Below are positions 46,439-57,483 of a stretch of 64,000 nt of DNA, piece by piece. The position numbers and the translations under genes are program-made. Below the pieces are notes generated by a model. The model did no database searches and was not told the DNA's origin. It worked only from the letters and a program-made list of their open reading frames with translations. The DNA is from Neonectria sp. B-13 (lineage: Eukaryota > Ascomycota > Sordariomycetes > Hypocreales > Nectriaceae), in NCBI GenBank assembly GCA_002682825.1, contig NOKP01000010.1:1426001-1490000 (forward strand), read 5' to 3'. Position 1 is the stretch's first letter. Every line of letters begins with the position of its first letter.

Positions 46439-46654
46439 ATGAATCGGCCCAGGAGTCGTCCCCCCCAGGGTCTGGTCGCCTTCGCGGAGTCAAGCCCGGA
46501 GGGAGTTAAGCCTCAGGGCGGACTCAACGCCAGATTCAACACCAGATCCAACCGTAACGGAGTTCAGGACGTCCCAGAAGTCCGGGCTCGCCAGCGTCAC
46601 TCCCAGAAACTCTCACAAGCTCCCTGGAACTCCCTGCCCTGCGACTCCCGCTAG
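46439..46654 (+). other. 71-codon ORF in the mucin-like gene's upstream region
   Basis: ATG-initiated frame, Arg/Gln/Ser-rich, ending NSLPCDSR. It lies about 750 bp before the mucin-like start and may be an upstream ORF or chance. No domain is recognised. Confidence 0.2.
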
Positions 46655-47375
46655 TCCGCTCCTGGGCCCGTGCAAGCCTCCGCGGCGGCGGCATCGTGCT
46701 TCAGATCTGTCGCAGGACAGGGGCTCCCCCCTTGCGGATGCCCCGAATATCCCCTGTCAAACTGCTCGCCTGCTCCCTGTCTCGAGGTGAGCTTCTTTTT
46801 TACGCTCTCGTCTTATCACTGGACCAATCCTGTTCTATTTGGCATCGACTTAAAACATTGGATAGCATAGCCACCCAGGTTGGGTTGAATGCCCTCGGCT
46901 TGGCCTGCTTTGGTCTCGTCCGAGTCCCGCCCCCCCCCCCCCTACCACCCTACGACCTCGTGGCCGGCTCCGTCGTACCTAGTCGTACGCACCTATTCGT
47001 CTCTCTCTTTCTCTCTCGTCCCTTTCTGGTTCTTGTTTCTTCTCTTGTAGTTCACCCCCCCCTCACCATTCTCTTCTCTGGTGACTGGATCATCTTTCCC
47101 ATCTTCATGATCATCGTCGTGGTCTAGGTGGCAGGGCCACACCCAGTGTGACTTCAGCTTGCTCTCTTGTGTTGAACAACTTTTCTCTCTTCCTCTCCCT
47201 ATCTTTCCCTTTCTCTTTGCCTTGCCTCTCATTGCTTGGCTGGGCCCTGCCCGTCCCTTCCCTTCCCTTCTCTGCGGCTGGAATCGCGAGCTTCCCTGAA
47301 AATCGAAAACCTCACCGGCTGGGACTATTTTCACTTAGATCTTCGGGACAAGGTGCCAGCGAGACAACAACGCAC

Positions 47376-47429
47376 ATGTTAGCTGTCTTCTCTTGCCTAC
47401 CATGGCCTTCTCAACAGCTACTGTTATGA
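47376..47429 (+). other. Upstream ORF overlapping the mucin-like start codon
   Basis: ATG at 47376 opens MLAVFSCLPWPSQQLLL in another frame and closes at 47427-47429, past the main ATG at 47402. An overlapping uORF of this kind usually lowers main-frame translation. Confidence 0.5.
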
Positions 47430-49648
47430 GGACTCTCACCTCATACCAGCTCATCGCGACGACCATCACAGCACAACCGGAGGTAGCCACAACTACTGTT
47501 CTCCCAGAGCCCACAACCGTCGTCAAGTCCGTTGTCGAGGAGCCCGTCGCCGACCCGTCCCGGAACGCGTCAAGCTCCTTGGTCGAAACCTCGATACTGA
47601 GCTCGACGTCGTCTTTTCCGGTTCCATCCACTTCGGCCGTATCCTCCACGAACTTCCCTACCTCGGATGCATTGGAACCAACTTCCTCCAGCTCGACTCC
47701 GTCTGAATCAACTTCGGCCGAGTCAACTTCGTCAATTTCGGCTTCAACGTCCGCCCAGAATCTAAACTCTACTCGGATCCCGACGACCACCCGGATTCCA
47801 ACGACCACCCGGGTTCCGACATCAAGCTCCACACCCCTTTCTGCCTCTTCTGTTGCAGACCAAAACACACCCGTTTTCGCAAAGAGACCTACTCAGCCAG
47901 TAGGCGAGAGCCAGAACCCGCAACTCCCACCGACGACCCCAGCAAACATCCCTCCCGAAGAGTTTGTTCCACAGACAACCTCGGAGACAACTTCATCGGC
48001 AACCCCACAGGCAACCTCACAGGCAACCTCACAGAGCCTTCCACAGACTACTGAAGAGAGCGCTCGAAAGACCACTCAGACCGCCTCCTCATCAGAGTCG
48101 ATTGAGAAGGCTGTACTGCAGCCTATCCCCGGTGCTAGCACTGCCATCACTACTTCCAGTGGAGCATCTTCAACCCCTTCTGACCTATCTTCTGTTATCT
48201 CGTCGATAGTCCAGACTCAGTCGGAATCAACAACGGCAGCTTCTGTGCCCCAATCCACCCAGTCGTTCGACAACTCAACCCCGGATGACGACGGTTCAGG
48301 AATCACCAACCCACAGTCCACCTTCACCACAGCAACTTTGCCAGGTGGCCGTCTGACAACAATTGGTCTCGATGCGACGGCTGCGAGCGACCAGGCCTCG
48401 AGCCCTTCCGAAACCGACGTTGGCATTGTTGAGGCCTCTACCAATGTACCACCGACGCCGGTTCTGGTGGGAAGCATTTTCGGGGGGTTTGCACTGCTGT
48501 CTGCCATCGTGTGCTTGTTGTGGTTCTTGAGACGCCGGATGACCAAGAAGCGCCGCAGCACACTCTTGACACCCCTAGGGCTACCCCCCGGCGCCGGCCG
48601 TAGAGAAAAGAAGTACGAAATAGACACGGAATCATTGGGGCCTACTCCTCGATCGACCAAGCTCGCAGCTGCCTTGAGTTTCTATCCCAAGAAATTCGGC
48701 GAGAAGCTGAGCCACCTGCCGGCCAACAGCTCGAGTTCTAACGTCAACATGAACCGAGGGAACTCGCAATTCCTAGACGATGCTCCCACTCACAGCCGCA
48801 ACGGCTCGGTAGAAAACCAGGCTCGAGGAACAGAAAGCAGCAGTCGACTTCAGGGCTGGTGGTCGCGAGTGATCCAAGATACTAGCTCCGAAGACATTTC
48901 AGCTCAGGATATGGCCGAAAGGGCGAACTATCCAGGCCGTGGGCGTTTTTCGAGCATGGACGGGGGTCGGCTTGATCGTGAAACCCAGCAACAGAGGATG
49001 ACCCGTGGCCACAGTGTCAGCAGCTGGACCGACGGAGCACCAAGCCCGAACCCCTTCACAGACGACAATGCGGTATTGGCGGGCTCAACAAAGCAATACT
49101 ATCCTGCACCCTTGCAGCCGAAAAATCCATTCTCCGATTCTCACTCCATCACACCCCCTGCGACAGCGCAAATGGGTCCGGCTGGCTATGCCCAGGAGGT
49201 TCAGAGATCAAGAGGCCAGTCGACGGGTCGTGGACCGAACCCTCGAGCGGCCGGCAGGCTAGGAAACCCCAGCGCAGAGTCATTTTATCGCGATTCGGGC
49301 GCAACCAACAGCTCATTTGAGATACGGCGCAACAAGACCCATTCAAACCCGTTCGACCTCGAAATGGACCGCCACCAACATCCCGTGGATGCCAACATGG
49401 GCCCTCCACCACGGGTTCCCGTGCCCAGCTCCATCTATGACATGCCGAGACCTAATAGCACCCGCACGCGTGGTGACAGCTTCACCTCGCGCTACACGAG
49501 TGGCGCGGGTTGGACAGGAGAATATGGGACCATGAGACCGGCATCCTCGAAATGGAATAGCAATGTTGGATATGTGCCGATTGGGCATTTGAGGAGCGAC
49601 AGCGACAACAGCGTGGTCGGCCGGGTTGATGTCGGTCAGGCGATGTAG
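47402..49648 (+). CDS. Mucin-like single-pass membrane protein (possible Mid2/Mtl1-type stress sensor)
   Basis: Single-exon frame of 748 aa from ATG 47402. Residues about 30-350 are very rich in Ser, Thr and Pro, with short repeats (TRIPTT units near 127, ATSQATSQ near 205), as expected for an O-glycosylated wall-spanning stalk. One membrane helix lies at about 355-378 (VLVGSIFGGFALLSAIVCLL), followed by a basic stop-transfer RRRMTKKRR. The cytoplasmic tail of about 365 residues is disordered with NPF motifs (PNPF, KNPFSD, SNPFDL) that may bind EH-domain endocytic adaptors. This layout resembles fungal cell-wall stress sensors, but I see no Cys-rich WSC domain and no classical N-terminal signal peptide (MAFSTATVMRTLTSYQLI), so the sensor role is inference and the start may be misplaced. 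Confidence 0.82.
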   Translation: MAFSTATVMRTLTSYQLIATTITAQPEVATTTVLPEPTTVVKSVVEEPVADPSRNASSSLVETSILSSTSSFPVPSTSAVSSTNFPTSDALEPTSSSSTPSESTSAESTSSISASTSAQNLNSTRIPTTTRIPTTTRVPTSSSTPLSASSVADQNTPVFAKRPTQPVGESQNPQLPPTTPANIPPEEFVPQTTSETTSSATPQATSQATSQSLPQTTEESARKTTQTASSSESIEKAVLQPIPGASTAITTSSGASSTPSDLSSVISSIVQTQSESTTAASVPQSTQSFDNSTPDDDGSGITNPQSTFTTATLPGGRLTTIGLDATAASDQASSPSETDVGIVEASTNVPPTPVLVGSIFGGFALLSAIVCLLWFLRRRMTKKRRSTLLTPLGLPPGAGRREKKYEIDTESLGPTPRSTKLAAALSFYPKKFGEKLSHLPANSSSSNVNMNRGNSQFLDDAPTHSRNGSVENQARGTESSSRLQGWWSRVIQDTSSEDISAQDMAERANYPGRGRFSSMDGGRLDRETQQQRMTRGHSVSSWTDGAPSPNPFTDDNAVLAGSTKQYYPAPLQPKNPFSDSHSITPPATAQMGPAGYAQEVQRSRGQSTGRGPNPRAAGRLGNPSAESFYRDSGATNSSFEIRRNKTHSNPFDLEMDRHQHPVDANMGPPPRVPVPSSIYDMPRPNSTRTRGDSFTSRYTSGAGWTGEYGTMRPASSKWNSNVGYVPIGHLRSDSDNSVVGRVDVGQAM

Positions 49649-50269
49649 TCTGTAAGGTACATGTACGACTTGTGGGACTTGCATGGACGGAGCGGTTATA
49701 CCAATACGGGGGAGTTAACATGAACGGACCCATTCCTTCGCTGCCACGGGGGCGAATACCAACGAGGGACTGAGACATGGCGTTTCTGGCATAGTGAGAG
49801 CTTTAGATGGATATCCCGCAAGATGGCGGTGATGCGGCAAAAGACGACGTGGCAATACTCTGGTGATTGCATTGAAAAGGACATTCGTTCCGTTGAATCT
49901 AGACAACTGACGCTACTTTCGTTATACATATACTCTTTCTTTTCTTCTGCGCTTTTAACATCGCGCCTGTAATAATATCCTAGCTTGCCATCTGCAATGT
50001 CCCTATCAGTGCCAGCACACCGTGACAAAAACGACGAGGGGGCATGGTACGACATGTGGAGGCAACCCAGTTACCGTCGCATATATAGGGTTATAATCCT
50101 AAACCTTTAGCATACCCAGCTACGCAGTACTAGCAAATCCAAGTGACGTGCTGCTCAAGACGCATATGTATGTTTCTACTTGCTGGTCTCTTCTGTTTTT
50201 GAGGAGATCACATGACGGTACAACTAGGAAATTGAGGTCTTAGATTTCTACACTTTAGTATCCTGTCAT

Positions 50270-50285
50270 AGGTAATTAATTACCT
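50270..50285. repeat. 16-bp perfect palindrome
   Basis: AGGTAATTAATTACCT, AT-rich, self-complementary. It could bind a dimeric factor or form a small cruciform; there is no direct evidence of use. Confidence 0.6.
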
Positions 50286-50526
50286 GCCCTTGGTCTTAGG
50301 GTTTTGTTAAACGCAGGGCTCCCATCCTACTTTCACCATACAAGTCTCTCTATTTTCTACCCCCTTCTCATCGCGCCTGTGATTATCCTTATGCAATACA
50401 GATGTCGTTGGTGATCTATTTGAAGAACTTCATGATGCCAAGAAAAACGGGATCAACAGGCGTGACCAACACGTATCGCCGCCTTTCGGCTTGTTCATTA
50501 GGGCAGCTGCCCACTCCTTACCTCAC

Positions 50527-50835
50527 TCAGTAGGTACGTTGAGTTAGATTGAGCAGAGAGTCACCAATTTCTTCATAGAACCCGAGAACCCTCATAGTTA
50601 TCAAGCGTCGCGGCGAAACCACCGTGCCCATGACGCGAGCTTTGCCAGGCCGTGTCATCCGTGACCAAGCTCTCAAAAAGGCACCACGTTCAACGACCCA
50701 TGACAAGCCCTTGCGCTTACACGGGAAAAACAGGCGCAACCCCATTGGACAAATCACAAATCCATTCAAACGTGTGCACCGGGGAATGGTTCCCTCAGAG
50801 CCAAAAGTGGCGTGACGCGCACATGACATCATCAT
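50527..50835 (-). CDS. Hypothetical 102-aa ORF within the ACGCG cluster region
   Basis: ATG-initiated frame, Arg- and Met-rich, beginning with three Met codons. Minus-strand CCAAT boxes and TTTTCGCG elements lie just upstream, so a minus-strand promoter is conceivable. No domain, signal or homologue is recognised. Confidence 0.18.
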   Translation of the reverse strand: MMMSCARHATFGSEGTIPRCTRLNGFVICPMGLRLFFPCKRKGLSWVVERGAFLRAWSRMTRPGKARVMGTVVSPRRLITMRVLGFYEEIGDSLLNLTQRTY

Positions 50836-50978
50836 CAATATCGAGGCTCAGCGCGAAAAGATCTTCATGCGAACATTTCATTGGCTATTAATCCATTAAG
50901 TGACATGCAGGGTGACGCGAAAAGTCGCGGTCGACGCGCCCATCATCCTCTTGGCGCGTAAATCAACCTCACACGCGT
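50633..50978. promoter_or_regulatory. Cluster of MBF/E2F-like ACGCG motifs
   Basis: Seven motifs in about 350 bp: ACGCG at 50633, 50815, 50915 (as ACGCGAAAA), 50934 and 50973 (as ACGCGT, the MluI cell-cycle box), GCGCGAAAA at 50851 and GGCGCGTAAA at 50953. ACGCGT is the MBF site of budding yeast and GCGCGAAA resembles E2F/SBF-type sites. The cluster lies downstream of both neighbouring genes, about 0.5-0.9 kb beyond the stop of the Whi5/Nrm1-type gene. Confidence 0.4.
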
Positions 50979-51522
50979 TCTCACCTACTCCACTCTCCAC
51001 CTCAAGCGCCGATTCTCACAAGGAAAAGAATTGGAGAGCATGTGCGTACGAATAGATTCATCTGCCAAACAACAATAGTTTACACAGTTCGTGTAGTCCA
51101 TCAACGTGTCCCAATTGCCTCCCATAAATCCTATTGTGAAGAGGGAAGCCCCTTCATCCTGACCCTGCACGTAGCCTTAGCCATTGTTCTACACTTCCCA
51201 CCACTGTCTCGCGTGTACCATCGAGATGAAACAAATAAATCCCCTCCTGGCCGGGAAATCTGGCCACCCCCTCTTGGGCCTCCCAAAGGTGGCCGTTGAT
51301 GCCGAGTTGTCTATCCCAACGCCCCTGAAAACAAGAAGCAAACCAAAGAGCCTTTATACACCCGACGGGTTGTGGCAATCCAAAAAAAAAAAAGTAAAGA
51401 CAAAAAGAAAATGTGTGCGTATGCGCGCGCGTGCTGCAATATGTGCTGTCATGGTATCATGTACACAAGGAAAAAAAGTGGTAAGGTCATCCTGCTGGCC
51501 CAGTCTTTGCCGACTCGGTAGG

Positions 51523-52720
51523 TCAGGCCAGTGGCCCCTCATAATTCAGCCGTCGTCGGGCCACGCTAAGGGGCGTCCGGGCCGCAGGTAGAGCGACCGG
51601 CGTCCTCCAGGGTTTTTGTGCCGGACTGGGTGTGATATTGACGAAGTCGGCAAAGTCGAAGCCCTGACTGGGAGTGGTGGGGAAGAGGTTGCCACCGCCG
51701 GGCGTCATCATCATCGACGACGGCAAGTCTAGCTTGCTGTTCTTCTGGGGGGGAGTTGAGGGAGGCTCCATAAGGGTCTTGGTCGTCCGGACCGCTGGTG
51801 AGGGGGATGCAGCGAGATAAAGAAGTAGATCTGCGCCCTCCTCGCCCGTCTTGCCACCATTTGGGCCTGATGCCGCATTGTCCTTGCTCTGTTTGTTGCC
51901 GAGGGTCCGGCTGCGCATGGGCGGCGTGCGAGGGGGGGACGAGCGCACGTTGAAGGAGTGCACAGGCAGAAGATCGTCGTCGTCATCCGATGGTGCGGCG
52001 AAGTTTGGAGAAGTAAGCTCGCTGGTCAGGAGACGCTGCTGGAAAAAGGAGACATCTGGGCCGGCAGAGGTGGTGAAGTGCTGCTGGCGGCGGGGCTTTA
52101 TGGGAGACGAGTTGGCCAACTGGTGGCTATCCTTCCAGTTAAGGTGACTGAATGACTTGTGTGCGGTTGGAGAGCCTCGAAACCGTTTGCTGGGGCTTGA
52201 CGAGATAGTTTCAAAGGTGGCAAAGTAGGTGCGCTTGCGATGGCCGGTGCTGCCGTTACTAGAGCCGACGGCATCGGAGAACAGGGGCGCTTTGAGGGGT
52301 GAGCTCATCAGCGTGCGAGAGGGGTATGGGAGATCCGAGGCACTGGAGGAGGAATCCGAGAGGACATCACCCTCAGTGAGGCGTTTCCGTCGTATCTCCT
52401 CCTCGAGTTTGGGTTCGATGGTGTCAAGGGTGAGGTCTTCCCAGCCATGCTTGGCCTTGAATTGGGCGAGGGCGAGGCGGTTCTGTAGATGTCGAGCAAT
52501 CTAAGACGAGGAAAGAGAGAGAGCATTAGCAATGTTGCTACCTTGAGAGGAAACACAGAGCGAGATAGTTGATGATGATGACGACGATGATGGTATGATG
52601 GGGACGGAACGGGGTTGAGAGGGGGTTGGTTGGCATCCCTGAACTTACCTTGCTCACTTCTGCACGCTTGAGGATACTGTCGACGACATCCTCGGGCTGC
52701 TTCTTCCACGGCGACGGCAT
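51523..52720 (-). CDS. Whi5/Nrm1-family G1/S transcription repressor
   Basis: Small disordered co-repressor that binds SBF/MBF through a GTB motif and delays G1/S transcription until it is phosphorylated. Exons 52720-52649 and 52500-51523 (148-nt intron, GTAAGT donor, TTAG acceptor) give 349 aa. The GTB motif is at about 25-46: IARHLQNRLALAQFKAKHGW, spanning the splice junction. The rest is Ser/Pro-rich with more than ten SP/TP sites (SSPLK, SSPSK, GSPTAHK, SSPIK, RTPP, MTPGG, ITPSP), candidate CDK sites. Basic GHRKR and SPSKRFRGSP may be nuclear signals. Whether it acts like Whi5 (SBF) or Nrm1 (MBF) cannot be told from sequence. The frame is open upstream but lacks an earlier ATG. Confidence 0.88.
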
Positions 52721-55700
52721 GACCTCGTGCTTGGACAAGCTCCTGTATTTTCTGTTGCCTTCTCTTTCTGCCGATTGTGTCTTGTGAAATCGATTGTTGG
52801 CGGCGAGTTTCTTTGGGCGTTGTTGCGGAGTGGGTTGCGGTAGAGGCGGAGGTGGTGTGTGAAGAAGGTTTTCGAGGTCGAGCGCTGAGACCGAAGTGGG
52901 AAGGAGAGTTGAATGGGCGACGGACTGGGGCCAAGTCAAGGTGTAAGCGGGCCGGTACGGGGATGGAACCGTGCAAGCGTGAGACAGTTGGTTGGCCGGG
53001 TGCAGGGAAGAAGATGAAGAGACAAAGAAAGAAGAGAACCGCTTTGCTAGTAGCTAGGTAGGTGTTTGCCAGTCTGTCTGTCTGTCTGCCTGTCTTCCTG
53101 TCTGGGGAGAGAGTGACTAGAAAGGGGGCCGTTCGGTGGTTGTTGAGTGAACGGAGGACGACTGAGCGTGGCGGGCGTGCACAAGTGAAGAGAGTAGGTT
53201 TTTTCTCTTCTTCTCCTCCTTCGCCGTATTATTAGTTGCACTCGGGAAACGGAAAGCTCAGTGAGAACTTGGGTCGTTCAGCCCTGGGGCGGCAAATTGA
53301 CTGGCTGATGGAGAGACGAAATTGGTCGCATTCCTCTGGAAACGGGGCCCCCCAGATTAAAAAGTGAGCACACAGGCCAAGCACCACTGGACCATTGGAG
53401 TGACACCACTCATGCACGCACTTTGGACCGGCAACGCGACACATGGGCTAGAGGCCATAGGGCACTCGGGGTCCTGGGCGGCCCTCCGCCTCGGCGCCAC
53501 CTGAGGGGGAAGGGCCCTGAGGCGCTCCCATTCACACAATCAATGGGGGGTGCTGCTTGGACGACGAGACAAGGGGGTTACAGGGCAAACAGGGCTACGG
53601 GCCTGGTTAACAGGGGCTAAAGTGCCCGAGTGCGGCGACTGTCGTTGGCCCAGCGGCAGCCGAGGCCAGCCTAAGCTAAGGTACTCAGCTCGACCCGGGA
53701 TCTCATTCCTTTCCTTTCCGGGCATTCTTACGGCGACGTGGTCTAGCTACAGTGGAAGAACGACCACTGGCCAAACTGACTGGCTGGCTGATCGTGGGCT
53801 GAACAGTCGGCCTCTTCCACCCCAGGCCCAATCGTCGACCCGAAGATCGATCGGCTTCGTCTGCCCCTGTCCCCTTTGTCCCTCTGTTCCCTCTCCTCTT
53901 CCCTAAAACGGCAATGTAGCTCATCGTCGCCGTGATGATCGTTCCGATCCTGCGTGCTGGATCCGTCCACGGCCAAGATGCAAGGCACGCCAATAGGCCG
54001 CGGCTATCATCCCGCCATGCCATGCTCGAGGACGAAGACACTCTGTCTCCTTCTCCACCAGTTCACACAGCCAGCCACAGTAAACGTTCTCCTAGTCTAT
54101 TCCCATCTCATCGCTGCAGTTCATTGCCCATGTTGGTGGTTTTGGCAACAGCTGGGCCGAATCAAGGTAGAGCTGTTATAGGTGCGACACTTATGAGAGC
54201 CGTTGTGAAGCTTGGGCGTCACCTCGCCGACATCAGTCAAGCAAACTGGGCATTTGGCGATGATGACCAATCTCAACGAGGCTACAGTAGCCAACTACGA
54301 GGCCTAACTTAGGCGTTTCTGGCCGGAGACGATGCTCGTCGAGGCGGGCTAAGCAATTAGGATGAGGGACAGAGCTCCTTTCTCAGCCGCCCACTAGTTG
54401 CGAGTAGTTCCCTGGACGACAATTGCTCGCAAGCAAGCATATCATCGACATTGTTTGCTTTGCCGTGGATTTTGGTATTGTGACGAAGTGGGAGAAGCAA
54501 TTGAGCTTACTGGAGGGATGACCGGAAGCCGCTTAAAACCTGCACCGTGGGAGATGATAATACGTAGCATGCCATCGTTGGCGTAATTGCTCCGCACAAA
54601 GAAAGTTAGATAGAAGTCAATGAGGGGACCAAGAACTTCTGGAGACAACGGTGGGTGACAAGGAAGAGAGGATTGTCCCGCCGGTGTGTACGAAAATGCC
54701 ACTTTGGCCAGGGGACACAGCCAAGGAAGCTCGTGTTCCTCCATCAATCAACCATGCCTGCAGTTGGGTGTTGCAGCGAGTGTTGGCAGCTGATGACGAC
54801 TCCCTCACCCAACTGCGTGTCGACCACCCTCCCTGGCTTCTTGTGCCAATCGTTCGCCACATCGGCGTGTCAATGGCAGCATGGAGAATTGGGAGTCGCC
54901 GGGCCAGAGATAAGGAGCATCCACTTAGAGAGAGAGCCAAATATGGAGGCTGATGCTACGGTAGGTAGAGACAGAGGTAGGTACAGTACAGAGCTACGGT
55001 GTAGAGCAACCGGCGCCGTCATGGCAAAACAGGGGAGATGAGAACCTGTTAATTAGCCGCTCACTGATTTGCCTCCCTCGTGGGATCAACGCTCGGGAAG
55101 TGGGTTGGGTGGGCTTTTCGCTGGGCATGGGCGTCGAGCCGGGGGGGTCATGCAATTGCATCTCGAGACGAAACTGACAATCAAAGATTGGAACTTTGAC
55201 TAAATTCTCTGCATGTGTCCGAGATGCAAGGAAACGGGAACACGAGCAGAATACCGATAATGAGGTATGTGTGAACTCTCTTTTATCATTTTAGGCCCCG
55301 CCCGTCGTATTCAGCTGCAACGCAAAGAAGCTGGAGCAGTCAGGATTCGACATGCGCAGTCGTCGTCAGCCGCCGTCATCATCACCTCTCTATCCATATA
55401 TCCGTCTCACACCACAATTCCCAGTTCATTCATTCAGCAGCGGACATACCGCCAGAAACCCCCTCCACATCACGAGGCCAAACAAATACATGTCCCTACA
55501 AAGCATCGGCACCTCAGTTCGTGTTCCTCCGGAATGGGCCTCAGCCCTGCATGTTGGCTACAAGCCCATCGGCTTCTAGACCTGCGCCGTCGTTGAGATG
55601 GAGGGGCGAAGTGGGCAGGCTCGGGGCTTTTGGGACCTCGGGGCCACAGCAATGTATTGTCTGTACTCGCATTGGTGTCATCTTTAATACCGAATCCCTA

Positions 55701-57483
55701 ATTGCGGCTCGCTTGTGAGACGTAGAAACAAAATGGACAAAGGGGCTTTGATAAACAAAGCGAGTGATTAGACCCCATTGAGGTCCCGGTGGAACCCGCG
55801 CTCGAGACGCTCAGTCTTGAATAGAACAACAGCCATACTTCTGAAACGAGATACACGATCAAGGCGATCCAACAGGCGGCTGTTTTGTCCAATCCACCTG
55901 TCTTACTACCCACAAGTCACAAATGTAGAACAGGATTTGCTGTCCATCTTCGTTGCGTTCCCTCGATCGCAATTTCGTTGGAGGAAGCACCAGGCCCGCT
56001 GTTTAAGGGGCGACGTCATCACTCGAAGATGCCCCAAGGTCCAAGGATCTCGCGGTCCCCGCCCGTAAATTCGCCGACCAGAGGCCTAGCCCTTGTTGGG
56101 CCTTGACTCCTGTGCCTTGGAAGATCCATCCATTGCTGGGCTGCCGGGCGCCCATTTGCTGTTCAGGGAGGGAGATACCAACGGGTTTCGTCTTTTTTGG
56201 GAGTTGTTGCCGCTGGTTGCGGTCCATTGGCGGCTTGCGTCTCCTCTCCACTGCAACCCACCTGGCTGTTGTCCACCGAAGCATATGTTGCCCACTCATT
56301 GTCTACATCACGAATACCTAAGCTAAGTACGTACTGTAGGTTGGTGGGTGCTGAATCACAGCCCAAATATACGGGGAGTTGATCAATATGCGGATATGCC
56401 CATGGCGGCTCTTCCCGGCGTTTTGCCTCTGAGTTTCCCCTGCACATGGCAGAGCCATGTGAAATCGGCTCCTCCCAATCTAGGTAGGTAACACACGTGC
56501 GCTGCCCTGCAGGCTCTGAATCCAGAGCATCCCGTCGCTTTTGCTGTATTCCATTTGTTATATCCAGTGTCCGCGCCGCGATCGATGATGGGCACTGTTA
56601 GTTCCATGGCTCGACTGGAGTAATTACGCAGTACCGGCCCGCGCTCCACCCACCCCCAGCAGCCCCCAGAACCATAGTCCCAGTGGCCTCCACCCTCTAA
56701 GTCGGCTCTCCACCTTTCTGTCTCCAGTTTGCGTTGTCGTAGCGCATCTTCTTGCTCTGCTCTGCTCTGCGCTGCATGTGCAGCATGTACAGTACCTTGG
56801 TCACCCTAGCAGAAAGCCCCCAGGCATCGAGCCCCAGCATCAACCCCCCAGTAGCCCCAGCCTCGTTGGCCCGGCCGAACTTCGTTGTCGTGGTGGAACT
56901 TGCCTGTGCCTCTGCTGTCCACCATCATCCCGTCATCCTCTCATCCTTCTTCATCCACATCTATCCAGGGGGCAACAGGGGAACAGGCTACTGCCACTCC
57001 AATCTTCCAGGGCATCGCGGGGAGTGGTTTTTTTGTATTACCTTCTTTATCGTCTTCTTCCTCCCCTTCCATCTTCTTTCCATTCTGCCTTTCTTCCTTT
57101 CTCCCCTTCGCTCTTGCCCATTCTGTTACTTCTTCATTGAATAGCAGCAGCCAACCGCCATCGTCCTGGACCGGCTCTTCCTCATTCGGAATTTCAAGTC
57201 ACTCGCTTTTCCAACCCACGCTCGCCCCGCGGTCTCACTCCACTATCGCACCCCCCGTTCGCAGAGCAGGCCTGCCAAGTGCATACCATTCACACAACCC
57301 AGACCGAGCCTCACGACAAGACAAGACAGTTGTCCGCCCAGTACATCCCGTCGCCTCTCATATTTTCGTCATATTCCACAGCCGCCTTGCCTTCGACGAC
57401 GCCCTATCAATCCCAACCCCCCGCGAAAACGCCTGTCGCAAGGCACCCTTTCGACGAGGACAGCTTCGTAGTTGCGGCCGGCC
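52721..57483. other. 4.8-kb divergent intergenic region
   Basis: Upstream DNA of the Whi5/Nrm1-type gene (minus) and the metallopeptidase gene (plus). It contains a CTGT microsatellite at 53071-53104, one ACGCG near 53434, and a long CT/CA-rich leader-like stretch before 57484. Many short frames exist on both strands but none shows a domain or sensible splicing. Confidence 0.5.
53071..53104. repeat. (CTGT)n microsatellite
   Basis: Tandem CTGT/CTGC units upstream of the Whi5/Nrm1-type gene. Confidence 0.85.

Larger units (their letters stand above)
44182..47401. other. 3.2-kb divergent intergenic region
   Basis: Upstream DNA of the 532-aa gene (minus) and the mucin-like gene (plus). It contains a GTAGGTAG cluster at 44318-44432, two 14-bp direct repeats at 45215-45228 and 45241-45254, and a long pyrimidine-rich leader before the mucin-like gene (about 46780-47350) in which a 5' UTR intron is possible (donor near 46787, acceptor near 47338). 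No independent gene is supported. Confidence 0.5.
49649..51522. other. 1.9-kb convergent intergenic region with a regulatory-looking cluster
   Basis: It lies between two converging genes, yet holds a dense group of ACGCG/GCGCGAAA motifs at 50633-50978, CCAAT boxes on the minus strand (about 50745 and 50880), a 16-bp palindrome at 50270-50285 and a 102-codon minus-strand frame at 50527-50835. Confidence 0.5.

Noticed and set aside
46439..46654. 71-codon ORF as an independent gene
   Set aside because: No domain, Arg/Gln-rich chance-like composition, and a position in the leader region of the next gene.
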